A stretch of 18,642 bases of DNA from an uncultured Veillonella sp. (GTDB taxonomy: Bacteria; Bacillota; Negativicutes; Veillonellales; Veillonellaceae): the NCBI GenBank assembly GCA_900544365.1, contig UQVF01000039.1, positions 1-18,642 of the forward strand. The letters run 5' to 3'. Both the position numbers and the translations under genes were made by a program. Below, piece after piece: positions 1-8,060 of the stretch (the stretch's first letter is position 1; every line of letters starts with the position of its first letter). A model generated the notes under the pieces. It was not told the DNA's origin. It was given only the letters and a program-made list of their open reading frames with translations, and ran no database searches.

Positions 1-587
1 CCTCGTACCGATTGTTAGATGTGGCGGCGATGGGTGGGAATCGGGTTGAACGTGAGGGCATTAGCCATAGTCATCCATCACGATTTATTTTGGTGGGCAC
101 CATGAACCCCGAAGAGGGGGCTATTCGCCCGCAATTGTTGGATCGCTTTGGTCTATCTGTGACTGTGAAAGCAGAAACAGATGTAGCGTTGCGGATGGAA
201 GTATTGCGCCGTCGATTGGCCTTTGAAGATAATCCACAAGCATTTATTGAGTCTTACAGGAAGGACGATGGAACGTTGCGTAAAACCATTGAAACAGCGC
301 GCAAAGCCTTGACTACCATTGGGGTAGATGCAAATCTATTAGAATTGATTGCTAATATATCGATTACCCTTGGCGTCGAGGGGCATCGTTCAGACATTAC
401 CTTGCTCAATAGTAGCCGTGCTTTGGCGGCCTTACAAGGGGAGCCCCATGTGACCATCGATCATCTGAAACAGTTGACACCGCTTGTGGTGGCGCATCGG
501 ATGAAACGGAAACCTTTTGAGCAACGTGAATTTGATGAAACTATGTTAGAGAATCTATGGGCTACCTATGAAGGGATACAGAAGTAG
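1..587 (+). CDS. Magnesium-chelatase I-type AAA+ ATPase, C-terminal part (5' truncated)
   Basis: The reading frame is open from the window edge, so the N-terminus with the Walker A motif lies upstream. What is visible is the second half of a ChlI/BchI-type AAA+ module: LLDVAAMGGNRVEREG, then the sensor-1 stretch GTMNPEEGA and the arginine-finger region IRPQLLDRFGL, both hallmarks of the family. A helical lid follows, ending in LVVAHRMKRKPFE. ChlI/BchI proteins form hexameric rings that drive insertion of a metal (Mg2+ or Co2+) into a tetrapyrrole together with a D-type VWA subunit and a large H/CobN-type catalytic subunit. The D-type partner lies 38 bases downstream. The gene ends in two in-frame TAG stops (585–590). 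The metal and tetrapyrrole served cannot be read from this fragment; a CobN-like subunit upstream is a reasonable guess only. Confidence 0.9.
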   Translation, partial: SYRLLDVAAMGGNRVEREGISHSHPSRFILVGTMNPEEGAIRPQLLDRFGLSVTVKAETDVALRMEVLRRRLAFEDNPQAFIESYRKDDGTLRKTIETARKALTTIGVDANLLELIANISITLGVEGHRSDITLLNSSRALAALQGEPHVTIDHLKQLTPLVVAHRMKRKPFEQREFDETMLENLWATYEGIQK

Positions 588-625
588 TAGAATCATCAAA
601 GATTTTGTTAAAGGAGGTGAATGGT

Positions 626-2491
626 ATGAGTTTACAACTGAATACAGGCATTCACCTCTTTTTGCAAGAACCTTTGTTGCGGACATTACTGATTTCAGGT
701 GAAGTAGGAACGGGAAAAACTTATGCTCTGTTACAAGCATTGCATGATAGGGGCCGAACCTATACGACGATTACATCTCATACAGATGTGAGTGCTATGC
801 AGGAAGCGGTGGATATACAAAGGACCATAGAAACATCCCAAATTGTAAAACAAGCACATCCTTGGGATGTGTATGACTTGCTTATCTGCGAAGGATTGGA
901 TCACTTTGACCGCTCTACGTGGTTACGGATTCTTTATGAGCAAAATCGGCGGTACCAAGCAGGAAGACCACTACAAATCATTGGGACTTATACGGGAACA
1001 GAAGGGTTATCAGAGTGGGTCTATGATATGGATGTGTGGATACCCATAGAATCACCGGATGTGGACACTAGAGTGCGGGTCCTAGCAGATAGGGACGATG
1101 CGGAAACCTATGAGATAGGCGTGGCTCGTGAAAGTCACCACAGAGAGGGGACTCTTCACGAGAGAACAGTTATGGATGCACCTAGAACCCCCACCGTGCA
1201 TGATAGTATATATACATATATTTCCAGTCTGGTAGAGAGATGTAACATTTCCTTTATGGGCATGGAATATATTTTACTAAAAGCGGCCATAGGTTTAGCT
1301 AGAGAAAAAGGTCATCAATTTGTGGAGCCTATCGATGTAGAAACAGTACTTCCTTGGACATTACCACAGAAAATGAAGAACCTAGTGACTCCTCGAACAT
1401 CTCAAGATGGAGATGCACAGAATCCATCAGATCGAAGGGCCCCCGATGAGACAAGAATCGAACAAGAGAGAACGAAAGAGGACAGTTCAAACCGAGAACA
1501 AGAGGACAATGGCTCAAAAGGGATGGATAGGAAGAACGACCGTGATGAGCAAATAGGAAGCATGCCTCAGAGGATGACAACAGATAGCGATGAATCTCAT
1601 GATGGACAATCAAGAGAGGAAAGCCCTCTAGAACTAGATCAGATAGAAGAGGAACTAGATGCAAGTCATGATGGAACAGAGAAAGAAAAAGATACCAACG
1701 GACAGGGACAGCGTAAGTTTAATACAGGTAAGATAGAGGAGTTCTTTGTACTTTCGGAAGCAGTGGAAACGCAGGTGTTACATCTATATGGGATGTTGCA
1801 ATCTGGATCCGAAGAGAAACAAATAGACATCAGTGCTGACGGTAGAGGCCCTAAGGTGCATCGTCAAGGAGCTACGGGGAGAACCATTGCTTGGATTTCA
1901 ACGATAGCACAAGGGATTATACGTAGTCGCCAATTACCTATTCGGCTAACCATAGAAGATGTCAGATATGCTATGCATCAGGAAATGCCAAAAGAAGCCA
2001 TCTATTTAGTAGTTGATACAAGCGGATCGATGGGGCAGAGACAACGATTAAAGGGGACCGAGAAGTTACTTTCACAAGTAATACAGATGATGTATGTAAA
2101 GCGACAGTATGTATCGCTCATAACTTTTCAAAAGCAGGGGGCTCAATGTGTCGTATCATTGACAAAACAAGTCGAAAGGATTCCAAGAGCCTTGGAGGCT
2201 GCACGTATTGGTGGCAAAACTCCTTTTGTAAAGGGCTTAGAAGAGGCTGTCCAACAGATAGAAAAGGATCTTGCACAGATTGGCCACGTACAGGCAAAAG
2301 TAGTAGTCATAACGGATGGGAAAATAACATCTCAAGCACTACAAGGGCTGGAACAAATTGGTAACTGGCTTACTTGGGAACGCATACAAACGACTGTGAT
2401 CGATACCGATACTAGCTTTGTTCGTATGAATCGAGGGAAAGAGATTGCTCATATGCTAGGGGCAGAGTATGTAAGGATACAAGACATATAA
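626..2491 (+). CDS. Magnesium-chelatase D-type subunit (degenerate AAA + VWA domain)
   Basis: A 621-residue protein. ATG 626 was chosen because AAGGAGGTGA (611–620) sits just upstream; a TTG seven codons earlier would bury that site inside the gene. The order is: an N-terminal P-loop GEVGTGKT (residues 25–32) in an AAA-like module with a weak Walker B (LLICEGLDHFD); a very polar Asp/Glu/Gln/Ser-rich linker at about 262–368; and a C-terminal VWA domain with the MIDAS motif DTSGSMG (464–470) and a later ITDG. This AAA–acidic linker–VWA layout is that of ChlD/BchD. The D subunit normally forms a ring with the I-type ATPase encoded just upstream and couples it to the metal-inserting subunit. Many D subunits have lost a recognisable P-loop, so the intact one here is mildly unusual. 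The linker is poorly conserved in this family and gives no clue to substrate. Confidence 0.88.
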   Translation: MSLQLNTGIHLFLQEPLLRTLLISGEVGTGKTYALLQALHDRGRTYTTITSHTDVSAMQEAVDIQRTIETSQIVKQAHPWDVYDLLICEGLDHFDRSTWLRILYEQNRRYQAGRPLQIIGTYTGTEGLSEWVYDMDVWIPIESPDVDTRVRVLADRDDAETYEIGVARESHHREGTLHERTVMDAPRTPTVHDSIYTYISSLVERCNISFMGMEYILLKAAIGLAREKGHQFVEPIDVETVLPWTLPQKMKNLVTPRTSQDGDAQNPSDRRAPDETRIEQERTKEDSSNREQEDNGSKGMDRKNDRDEQIGSMPQRMTTDSDESHDGQSREESPLELDQIEEELDASHDGTEKEKDTNGQGQRKFNTGKIEEFFVLSEAVETQVLHLYGMLQSGSEEKQIDISADGRGPKVHRQGATGRTIAWISTIAQGIIRSRQLPIRLTIEDVRYAMHQEMPKEAIYLVVDTSGSMGQRQRLKGTEKLLSQVIQMMYVKRQYVSLITFQKQGAQCVVSLTKQVERIPRALEAARIGGKTPFVKGLEEAVQQIEKDLAQIGHVQAKVVVITDGKITSQALQGLEQIGNWLTWERIQTTVIDTDTSFVRMNRGKEIAHMLGAEYVRIQDI

Positions 2492-2554
2492 CCAAAGAGC
2501 AGAGGTATCAAAGGTTTCTTATTTAATAAGGACCTGCCCTTATAAAGAAGGCTC

Positions 2555-2603
2555 AGAGGCTGTAACAATATGTACGTTTTACATGTTTGTAACAGCCTCT
2601 TTT
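2555..2603 (+). terminator. Intrinsic terminator after chelatase genes
   Basis: AGAGGCTGT (2555–2563) pairs over 9 bases with ACAGCCTCT (2592–2600). A further ACA/TGT inside the stem can pair after one mismatch. Four T residues follow (2600–2603). The T-run is short, so efficiency is uncertain, but the position after the last chelatase gene fits. Confidence 0.65.
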
Positions 2604-2755
2604 GGTGTATATGGGATAATATACTACAAATAATGAAAAGTTATATAGTAATGGAAGGTAAGCACATTTTAGATACTTAATATTACCTTATAGACAGAAA
2701 TCGATATATGCTCTATATGTAGTGATAGAATATATAGGTAATTATAGGTGCCATA

Positions 2756-2764
2756 TGCTACAAT
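2756..2764 (+). promoter_or_regulatory. Candidate extended −10 promoter for hemE operon
   Basis: TGCTACAAT carries a TGn extension on a 5-of-6 match to TATAAT, about 50 bases before hemE. No good −35 hexamer lies at the right distance, so the site rests on the extended −10 alone. Confidence 0.35.
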
Positions 2765-2814
2765 AGAGTATAGAATCCAAGTTTGGTTTGGTAAAAGGTA
2801 AGGTGTAATTATAT

Positions 2815-3843
2815 ATGAAACAACGACAAGATTATTTGCAAATGATTGCAGGTGAGTCGGTGTCCCGTAGACCAGTTTGGTTTATGCGTCAAGCGGGGCG
2901 CAGTCAAGAGGCGTATCGTAAGATAAAAGAGCGATATAGCCTATTTGAGATTACTCATCAACCGGAATTATGTGCAAAAGTAACGGCTCTGCCTGTTCAT
3001 GAATATGATGTAGATGCGGCTATTTTGTACAAAGATATCATGACTCCTTTGGTACCTATGGGTGTAGATGTAACCATCAAACCTGGCGTAGGACCTGTCA
3101 TTGCAAATCCCATACGTTCTCAAGAAGATGTAGCAAATTTACGGGATATTGTAGTAGAAGAATCGTTGGACTTTATGGTAAAAACAATTCAGATTCTCAC
3201 GAAGGAAATGCTTGCGGTACCATTGATTGGCTTTGCAGGGGCTCCTTTCACATTGGCTAGTTACATGATTGAAGGGGGCCCTTCTAAAAGTTATCAGAAA
3301 ACACGCCAATGTTTAGTAGCAACTCCAGAGATTTGGCATGCTTTGATGGAGCGCTTGACGATCATGTCCATTACCTATATGGAGGGGCAAATTAAGGCAG
3401 GTGTACAGGCCATTCAGATTTTTGATTCTTGGATTGGCACACTTTCAATGGAGCAATATGAAACAGGCGTATTTCCGTATATGAAACGAATCATCGGAAC
3501 CATCAAAGAGCGGTATCCACATATTCCTATCACTATGTTTGGGGTAGGTACAAAGCATTTATTCCCAGTGTGGAAAGAATTGCCTTTAGATGTCATCGGT
3601 TGTGATTGGAGATGTTCCATTGCAGAAGCTAGCGCGATGGGGATTACACAGACATTACAGGGGAATTTAGATCCTGCCTATTTATTCGCAGATTGGAAAA
3701 CAATTCAACATGAAATTGACCGCATTTTAGAAGAAGGTGCTGCCCATGGAAAGCATATTTTCAATTTAGGTCATGGCGTTGTGCCAGATGCAAATCCTAA
3801 AGTATTGCGAAAGATCGTGGAGTATGTACATGACAGAGGATAA
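2815..3843 (+). CDS. hemE: Uroporphyrinogen III decarboxylase
   Basis: Converts uroporphyrinogen III to coproporphyrinogen III in the cytosol by four decarboxylations, the last step shared by the coproporphyrin- and protoporphyrin-dependent heme routes. The 342-residue length is normal. Signature 1, RPVWFMRQAGR, is at residues 19–29 and signature 2 is GFAGAPFTLASYMIEG. The likely substrate-binding aspartate is D74 in ILYKDIMTP, and the C-terminal NLGHGVVPDANP motif is intact. The start follows AAGGTAAGGTG, a moderate Shine-Dalgarno ending 9 bases upstream. It heads a compact heme set: hemH begins 14 bases before the hemE stop and the hemY–hemQ fusion follows at once, so the three genes are probably co-transcribed and translationally coupled. 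UroD paralogues that act as corrinoid methyltransferases lack both signatures, so that alternative is unlikely. Confidence 0.95.
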   Translation: MKQRQDYLQMIAGESVSRRPVWFMRQAGRSQEAYRKIKERYSLFEITHQPELCAKVTALPVHEYDVDAAILYKDIMTPLVPMGVDVTIKPGVGPVIANPIRSQEDVANLRDIVVEESLDFMVKTIQILTKEMLAVPLIGFAGAPFTLASYMIEGGPSKSYQKTRQCLVATPEIWHALMERLTIMSITYMEGQIKAGVQAIQIFDSWIGTLSMEQYETGVFPYMKRIIGTIKERYPHIPITMFGVGTKHLFPVWKELPLDVIGCDWRCSIAEASAMGITQTLQGNLDPAYLFADWKTIQHEIDRILEEGAAHGKHIFNLGHGVVPDANPKVLRKIVEYVHDRG

Positions 3844-4750
3844 AGAAATACAACAAGTTTGTATATTTGTGTTAGATTATGGTTCTCCTCGCTCTTTAGA
3901 GGATATAGAAGGGTATTACACTCGCATACGGAGAGGCCATAGACCAAGTGAGGAAGAATTACAGGTTTTACGTCATAAGTATGAACGTATCGGTGGACAA
4001 TCCCGATTAATGGAGTCCACTGCATGGCAAGTTAAAAGATTACAAGATGAAGTACAACAAAAACTGCCTGGTGCAAAGGTAACGGTGGTACAAGCACATA
4101 AATATATAGAACCACTTATTGGGGATGTAGCCAAGGAATTGGGGCACTATGATGGAGTGGTGGTGCTCATGATGAATCCTTATGGAACAGATATATTAAA
4201 TGTATCCTATCTAGATTCACTGAAACCGTTTATGAATGACCGATGGAAGGTAGTACAGAATTGGGCGGATGCACCGACATTAGTGCAATCTTGGGCAGAC
4301 CGAGTACAGAGTACTATGCGTACATTGCCTGCTACGGCAAAACCACTGTATGTTTTTACTGCCCATAGTGTGCCATTGATGAAAGGTATTTCCTATGATG
4401 GATATGTGCATAGTTTACAGCAAGTGATGCAGTCCATAGCAGGTCAATTGATGTTGCCAAATGCGACCTTAGCTTGGCAAAGTGCAGGTACTCGTGGAGA
4501 ATGGTTAACTCCTACGGTGGAAGCTGTTACAGAACAAGCTAGTACAAAGGGATATACACATGTGGTATATGTTCCCATCGGCTTTACTTGTACCCATATG
4601 GAAGTGTCCTATGATTTAGATATAGAACGGCGTGAACAATGTGATCACTTAGGTATGACCTATGTGCGTGTGCCTATGCCAGATGAGGATAATCTTTTTG
4701 TAAAAGCCATGGCACATAGTGTCACACAAGCTCTATTACGGGAGGTGTAA
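3830..4750 (+). CDS. hemH: Ferrochelatase, coproporphyrin type (HemH/CpfC)
   Basis: Inserts Fe2+ into a porphyrin. The 306-residue protein closely resembles the Firmicute form: DYGSP near the N-terminus, then EDIEGYYTRIRRGHRP and ERIGGQSRLM. Y17 sits where the Bacillus enzyme has its iron-liganding Tyr13, a mark of coproporphyrin III ferrochelatases. The catalytic His is H179 in TAHSVP and the catalytic Glu is E258 in THMEVSYDLD. An upstream in-frame ATG at 3773 exists, but ATG 3830 is preferred: GGAG (3819–3822) is 7 bases away and the protein then begins as the family does. The start overlaps the hemE end by 14 bases, implying translational coupling. Assignment of coproporphyrin rather than protoporphyrin as substrate is inferred from Y17 and from HemQ encoded next door. 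Confidence 0.93.
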   Translation: MTEDKEIQQVCIFVLDYGSPRSLEDIEGYYTRIRRGHRPSEEELQVLRHKYERIGGQSRLMESTAWQVKRLQDEVQQKLPGAKVTVVQAHKYIEPLIGDVAKELGHYDGVVVLMMNPYGTDILNVSYLDSLKPFMNDRWKVVQNWADAPTLVQSWADRVQSTMRTLPATAKPLYVFTAHSVPLMKGISYDGYVHSLQQVMQSIAGQLMLPNATLAWQSAGTRGEWLTPTVEAVTEQASTKGYTHVVYVPIGFTCTHMEVSYDLDIERREQCDHLGMTYVRVPMPDEDNLFVKAMAHSVTQALLREV

Positions 4751-4751
4751 T

Positions 4752-6992
4752 GTGAAAGTAGCAATTATTGGCGGTGGGTTAACGGGACTATCATCTGCCT
4801 ATTATATGAGTAAGGCATTTCCTCACTGGGAGATTCATGTGTTAGAATCCTCAAATCGTTGGGGTGGTAAAGTGCAAACAAAACGCCATGATGGCTATGT
4901 GGTGGAAGTAGGACCTGATTCGTATTTAGCTAGAAAAACAGCTATGACAGATTTGGTGAAGGAATTGGGATTAGGTGATACCTTAGTGCGCAATGCTACG
5001 GGAGAATCCTATATTTATCATCAAGGGCAAATGAAACCCATCCCTGGAGGTTCGATTATTGGGATTCCTACGGAGTTTCTTCCCTTTGCTAAATCTAGCT
5101 TATTGAGTTGGTCTGGTAAATTACGAGCTGGATTAGATATGTTTAAGAAGCCCTATCCAGGAAATGAGGATATGAGTATCGATGCCTTTTTCCGCTATCA
5201 TTTAGGAGATGAACTAATCAATTTGTTAATTGAGCCCCTCTTAGCTGGTATCTACGGTGGTGACTTAAAACGATTAAGCTTACTGGGAACCTTTCCAGAA
5301 TTTCGTCAGTTAGAACAAAAGCATGGAAACTTGGTGAAAGGTATGATGGCTATGCAAAGTATGCGCAAACAATCTGGGGCTGCTACAGAAGGTCAATTTG
5401 CGCAGTTAACGGGAGGATTAGAATCTTTAGTAGATGCTCTAGTAGAGCAAATGCCGAAGAATGTTTCCTTGCATCTATCTACTGAGGTACTAAGTGCATC
5501 CTACACAGATGAGCGCTATCTAGTGCAAACACATGCAGGCACAGACACGTATGATCGACTTGTAATCACCACTCCGCCGAAATCTTATGAACATTTTTTT
5601 GTGGGAGATACAAATTTTGAAGACTTACGCCATATGGAACAATCATCTTGTGCTATTGTTATAATGAGCCTTCCCGAATCAGCGTTTACAAAACCATTGC
5701 AAGGTACAGGTTTTGTCATCACCCGCTGTACAGAGACGCCATTGACGGCATGTACGTATATTTCTAGCAAATGGCCACAAACGACACCGCAAGATAAAGT
5801 TGTACTACGTGTCTTTTTAGGAAAGCCTACAGACACGACGGTGGATACTCACAGTGAAGAAAAGTTGTGTGAATTGGCACTTTCAGAAATACGGAAGATA
5901 TTAGAGTTCATAGGAAATCCAGAGTGGATGGAAGTAGTGCGATTACAAAAAAGTATGCCGCAATATGAAGTAGGACATAAAGAACGGGTGGCTACACTCA
6001 TGAAACATGTGGCACAGAACTATCCAGGACTAGCATTGATTGGAACGCCATTTAAAGGGGTAGGTATGCCAGATGGCATCAAACAAGCATATGAATTAGT
6101 AGAAGCATGGAAAGAAGAAACTAAGGAGGTAGTTTCTATGGATACACATACAGAATCTAAACCCGTACATCATGGAGTAGGCTCAGTGGAGGGACATCAA
6201 GAATCTAAGCACGGTCATCCTGGCGCAGTGTTTATGGAAGGACGTCCAGAAATAACAGGACTAGAAAAAGTACCTGAAACATACGAAGGTTGGTTTAGCT
6301 TGCATGCTAATTATTCCATTAATTTTGAAAAATGGAGAACTTGGTCTGTTGAGCAACAACGTGAAGCATTACAATCTTTTAAGGAGTTTATTGGCAATTT
6401 AGAAACAGCTCATGAAGCTAATGAAAGTAGCTATGCTATGTACCAAATCAATGGTCATAAGGGAGATATTATGTTTTGGTTCTTGCAACCAACTTTGCAA
6501 GAGTTGAATGAAGTAGAGCTGACACTAAAAAAATTACCAATCTTTAGCGTATTACAACCAGAATCTTCCTTTGTATCTGTGATTGAAGTAAGCAATTATG
6601 TAAAATCTCCAAAGGATCATCCCAAAGTGCAAGCCCGGTTATACCCTAAAATTCCTAGATTGGCTTGCATGTGCTTTTACCCTATGGCTAAGCAACGTAA
6701 TTTGACAGATAACTGGTACATGCTAGATCGTCAAAGTCGTGGTAGTATGATGCGTTCTCATGGTCAAATTGGCAAAAAATATGAAGACACTATCAAAGAG
6801 TTTACCACAGGCGCGTTTGGTATGGACGATTGGGAATGGGGCATTACCTTGATGAGCGATGATCCAATTCAGTTCAAAAAAATCGTCAATGAAATGCGCT
6901 TTGATGAAGTAAGTGCTCGTTTTGGCATTTTTGGACCATTTACGATTGGTACCATTCTAGATATGAATGGCATAGATCATCTGTTTTCCTAA
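4752..6992 (+). CDS. hemY-hemQ: Fusion: coproporphyrinogen oxidase (HemY/CgoX) – coproheme decarboxylase (HemQ/ChdC)
   Basis: A 746-residue two-domain protein starting at GTG 4752, 6 bases after GGAGG. Residues 1–460 are a complete FAD-dependent HemY: dinucleotide motif IIGGGLTGLSSAYY, YVVEVGPDSYLARK, and the C-terminal KGVGMPDGIKQAYEL that closes the fold. HemY/CgoX oxidises coproporphyrinogen III to coproporphyrin III using O2. A His/Gly-rich linker (463–500) leads to a complete HemQ domain (about 505–746). It keeps the reactive Tyr (Y643 in CFYPM), the nearby Lys (K647) and the proximal His ligand (H670 in RSHGQIGKKY), plus DDWEWGITL and MRFDEVSARFG. HemQ converts coproheme to heme with peroxide. 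HemY and HemQ are usually separate polypeptides. A strong internal Shine-Dalgarno and ATG at the junction suggest HemQ may also be made alone. The domain calls are secure; whether the fusion stays intact in vivo is unknown. Confidence 0.93.
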   Translation: MKVAIIGGGLTGLSSAYYMSKAFPHWEIHVLESSNRWGGKVQTKRHDGYVVEVGPDSYLARKTAMTDLVKELGLGDTLVRNATGESYIYHQGQMKPIPGGSIIGIPTEFLPFAKSSLLSWSGKLRAGLDMFKKPYPGNEDMSIDAFFRYHLGDELINLLIEPLLAGIYGGDLKRLSLLGTFPEFRQLEQKHGNLVKGMMAMQSMRKQSGAATEGQFAQLTGGLESLVDALVEQMPKNVSLHLSTEVLSASYTDERYLVQTHAGTDTYDRLVITTPPKSYEHFFVGDTNFEDLRHMEQSSCAIVIMSLPESAFTKPLQGTGFVITRCTETPLTACTYISSKWPQTTPQDKVVLRVFLGKPTDTTVDTHSEEKLCELALSEIRKILEFIGNPEWMEVVRLQKSMPQYEVGHKERVATLMKHVAQNYPGLALIGTPFKGVGMPDGIKQAYELVEAWKEETKEVVSMDTHTESKPVHHGVGSVEGHQESKHGHPGAVFMEGRPEITGLEKVPETYEGWFSLHANYSINFEKWRTWSVEQQREALQSFKEFIGNLETAHEANESSYAMYQINGHKGDIMFWFLQPTLQELNEVELTLKKLPIFSVLQPESSFVSVIEVSNYVKSPKDHPKVQARLYPKIPRLACMCFYPMAKQRNLTDNWYMLDRQSRGSMMRSHGQIGKKYEDTIKEFTTGAFGMDDWEWGITLMSDDPIQFKKIVNEMRFDEVSARFGIFGPFTIGTILDMNGIDHLFS
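6123..6140 (+). promoter_or_regulatory. Internal ribosome binding site and ATG at the HemY/HemQ junction
   Basis: AAGGAGGT (6123–6130) is a near-complete anti-16S match placed 7 bases before an in-frame ATG (6138–6140, residue 463), exactly between the end of HemY and the His-rich linker of HemQ. Starting here would yield a 284-residue HemQ. Either both products are made or this is the relic of a separate hemQ gene joined by loss of the hemY stop. Confidence 0.65.
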
Positions 6993-7030
6993 TGCATCAA
7001 TAGGCATTAGACCATAAAGAAATACAATTG

Positions 7031-7088
7031 CGACAGGTTTGCATACTAGTACTATACTAGATTGTATAACCTGTCGTGTTTTTATTTT
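7031..7088 (+). terminator. Intrinsic terminator after heme operon
   Basis: CGACAGGTT (7031–7039) pairs perfectly with AACCTGTCG (7068–7076), followed by a T-rich run (7079–7088). A smaller stem, CTAATGC (6989–6995) with GCATTAG (7004–7010), overlaps the hemY–hemQ stop codon and has no T-run. Confidence 0.82.
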
Positions 7089-7214
7089 CCCCAATGTGGT
7101 GATGCTCATCTAAGAGTTGTGGCTAACAGCGATGGTTGAGTCATTTTTTATATCATTTTGGATAGAACTATTTGTATCTTAGTGATACTTATGCAGTGGT
7201 TATATGTTGTTATA

Positions 7215-7223
7215 TGGTATAAT
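7215..7223 (+). promoter_or_regulatory. Extended −10 promoter for the HAD phosphatase
   Basis: TGGTATAAT is a perfect TATAAT with a TGn extension, 27 bases before the start codon. The −35 region is poor, which is tolerated with an extended −10. Confidence 0.6.
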
Positions 7224-7249
7224 GAAAGATATGATGAAGGAGTGATGTT

Positions 7250-8041
7250 ATGAAATTATTAGCCATAGATTTAGATGATACGCTGTTACGTGATGATAAC
7301 ACTGTGTCTGACTATACAAAAGATGTGCTTAAACAAGCACAGGAGAAGGGAATTGAGGTGCTCATTGCCACAGGCCGTATGTACCAAACGGCATATCCTG
7401 TAGCACATCGTTTAGGCTTAGGCGATGTACCGATGGTACTGTATTCTGGCGGTGTCATTCAACGTGTGGAAAGTAAGGAACTCATTTGGGAACGAGCGAT
7501 TCCACCAGAGGTAGCCCGTAAAGTATTAGCCATCGCAAAAGAGCATAATATCTATATTCAGTCCTATATTGATGATAAATTGTTGGTACACAGTGAAACA
7601 GAGTTTTCTCGCCTTTATGAAGAAATTACAGGTGCCAAGGCTGTGTATGTAGGGGACGCTATCTATGAACCTCAAAAAGGGACAAACAAACTACTAGTGG
7701 TAGAAGAACCTGAACGTATGACAGAGGTCATTGCTATTCTTTCCGAAGAAGTAGGCCATATGGTTGATTTAGTGCGGTCTAAGGTAAATTTTCTAGAAAT
7801 CGTGGCACCTCATGTATCTAAGGGGGAAGCTTTAGCCTTCATGGGTGAACGATTGGGCATCGAATTAACAGATATGGTATCCTTTGGTAATTCGGAAAAT
7901 GATATTTCTATGTTGCAAGCGACGGGGCATTCTGTGGCAGTAGGAAATGCTGAGGACCATGTGAAGACGATTGCCAAAGAAGTATGCGATACAAATGAAA
8001 ATGATGGTGTCGCTAAATGGATCGAAGTGAATGTGTTATAA
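7250..8041 (+). CDS. Cof-type HAD-superfamily phosphatase
   Basis: A 263-residue cytosolic hydrolase of the Cof/YidA-like HAD group. Motif I is DLDDT (7–11), with the nucleophile D7 and the general acid D9. Motif II is the ATGR region. Motif III is the lysine of SKGEAL. Motif IV is GNSEND (213–218), where Asn replaces the usual first Asp, a variation seen in this group. The central part matches the large C2-type cap that gates phosphorylated small molecules such as sugar phosphates or FMN. The actual substrate cannot be deduced. The start is set by AAGGAG 7 bases upstream. It has its own promoter and lies 19 bases before rapZ, so it probably leads the rapZ–yvcK–whiA transcript. Confidence 0.9.
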   Translation: MKLLAIDLDDTLLRDDNTVSDYTKDVLKQAQEKGIEVLIATGRMYQTAYPVAHRLGLGDVPMVLYSGGVIQRVESKELIWERAIPPEVARKVLAIAKEHNIYIQSYIDDKLLVHSETEFSRLYEEITGAKAVYVGDAIYEPQKGTNKLLVVEEPERMTEVIAILSEEVGHMVDLVRSKVNFLEIVAPHVSKGEALAFMGERLGIELTDMVSFGNSENDISMLQATGHSVAVGNAEDHVKTIAKEVCDTNENDGVAKWIEVNVL

Positions 8042-8060
8042 AATTTTGTAGGAGGGCCTC

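Larger units (their letters stand above)
2492..2814 (+). other. Intergenic region between chelatase pair and hemE
   Basis: This 323-base gap has no credible gene. Its left part holds the terminator at 2555–2603. The rest is AT-rich, with a 7-base inverted repeat (AAGGTAA 2655–2661 and TTACCTT 2683–2689) of unknown meaning and a candidate extended −10 element at 2756–2764 upstream of hemE. No riboswitch-like fold was recognised. Confidence 0.6.

Noticed and set aside
1329..1664. 111-codon − strand open frame opposite the chelatase D linker
   Set aside because: It is a shadow of the low-complexity Asp/Glu/Arg-rich linker, with no start signal or family resemblance.
2655..2689. AAGGTAA/TTACCTT inverted repeat upstream of hemE as a terminator or operator
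   Set aside because: Arms are short, the loop is 21 bases, there is no T-run and no known motif, so it is noted only within the intergenic description.
3773..3829. Upstream ATG start for hemH
   Set aside because: It would add 19 residues overlapping hemE with no ribosome binding site; ATG 3830 has GGAG at 7 bases and the family-like start.
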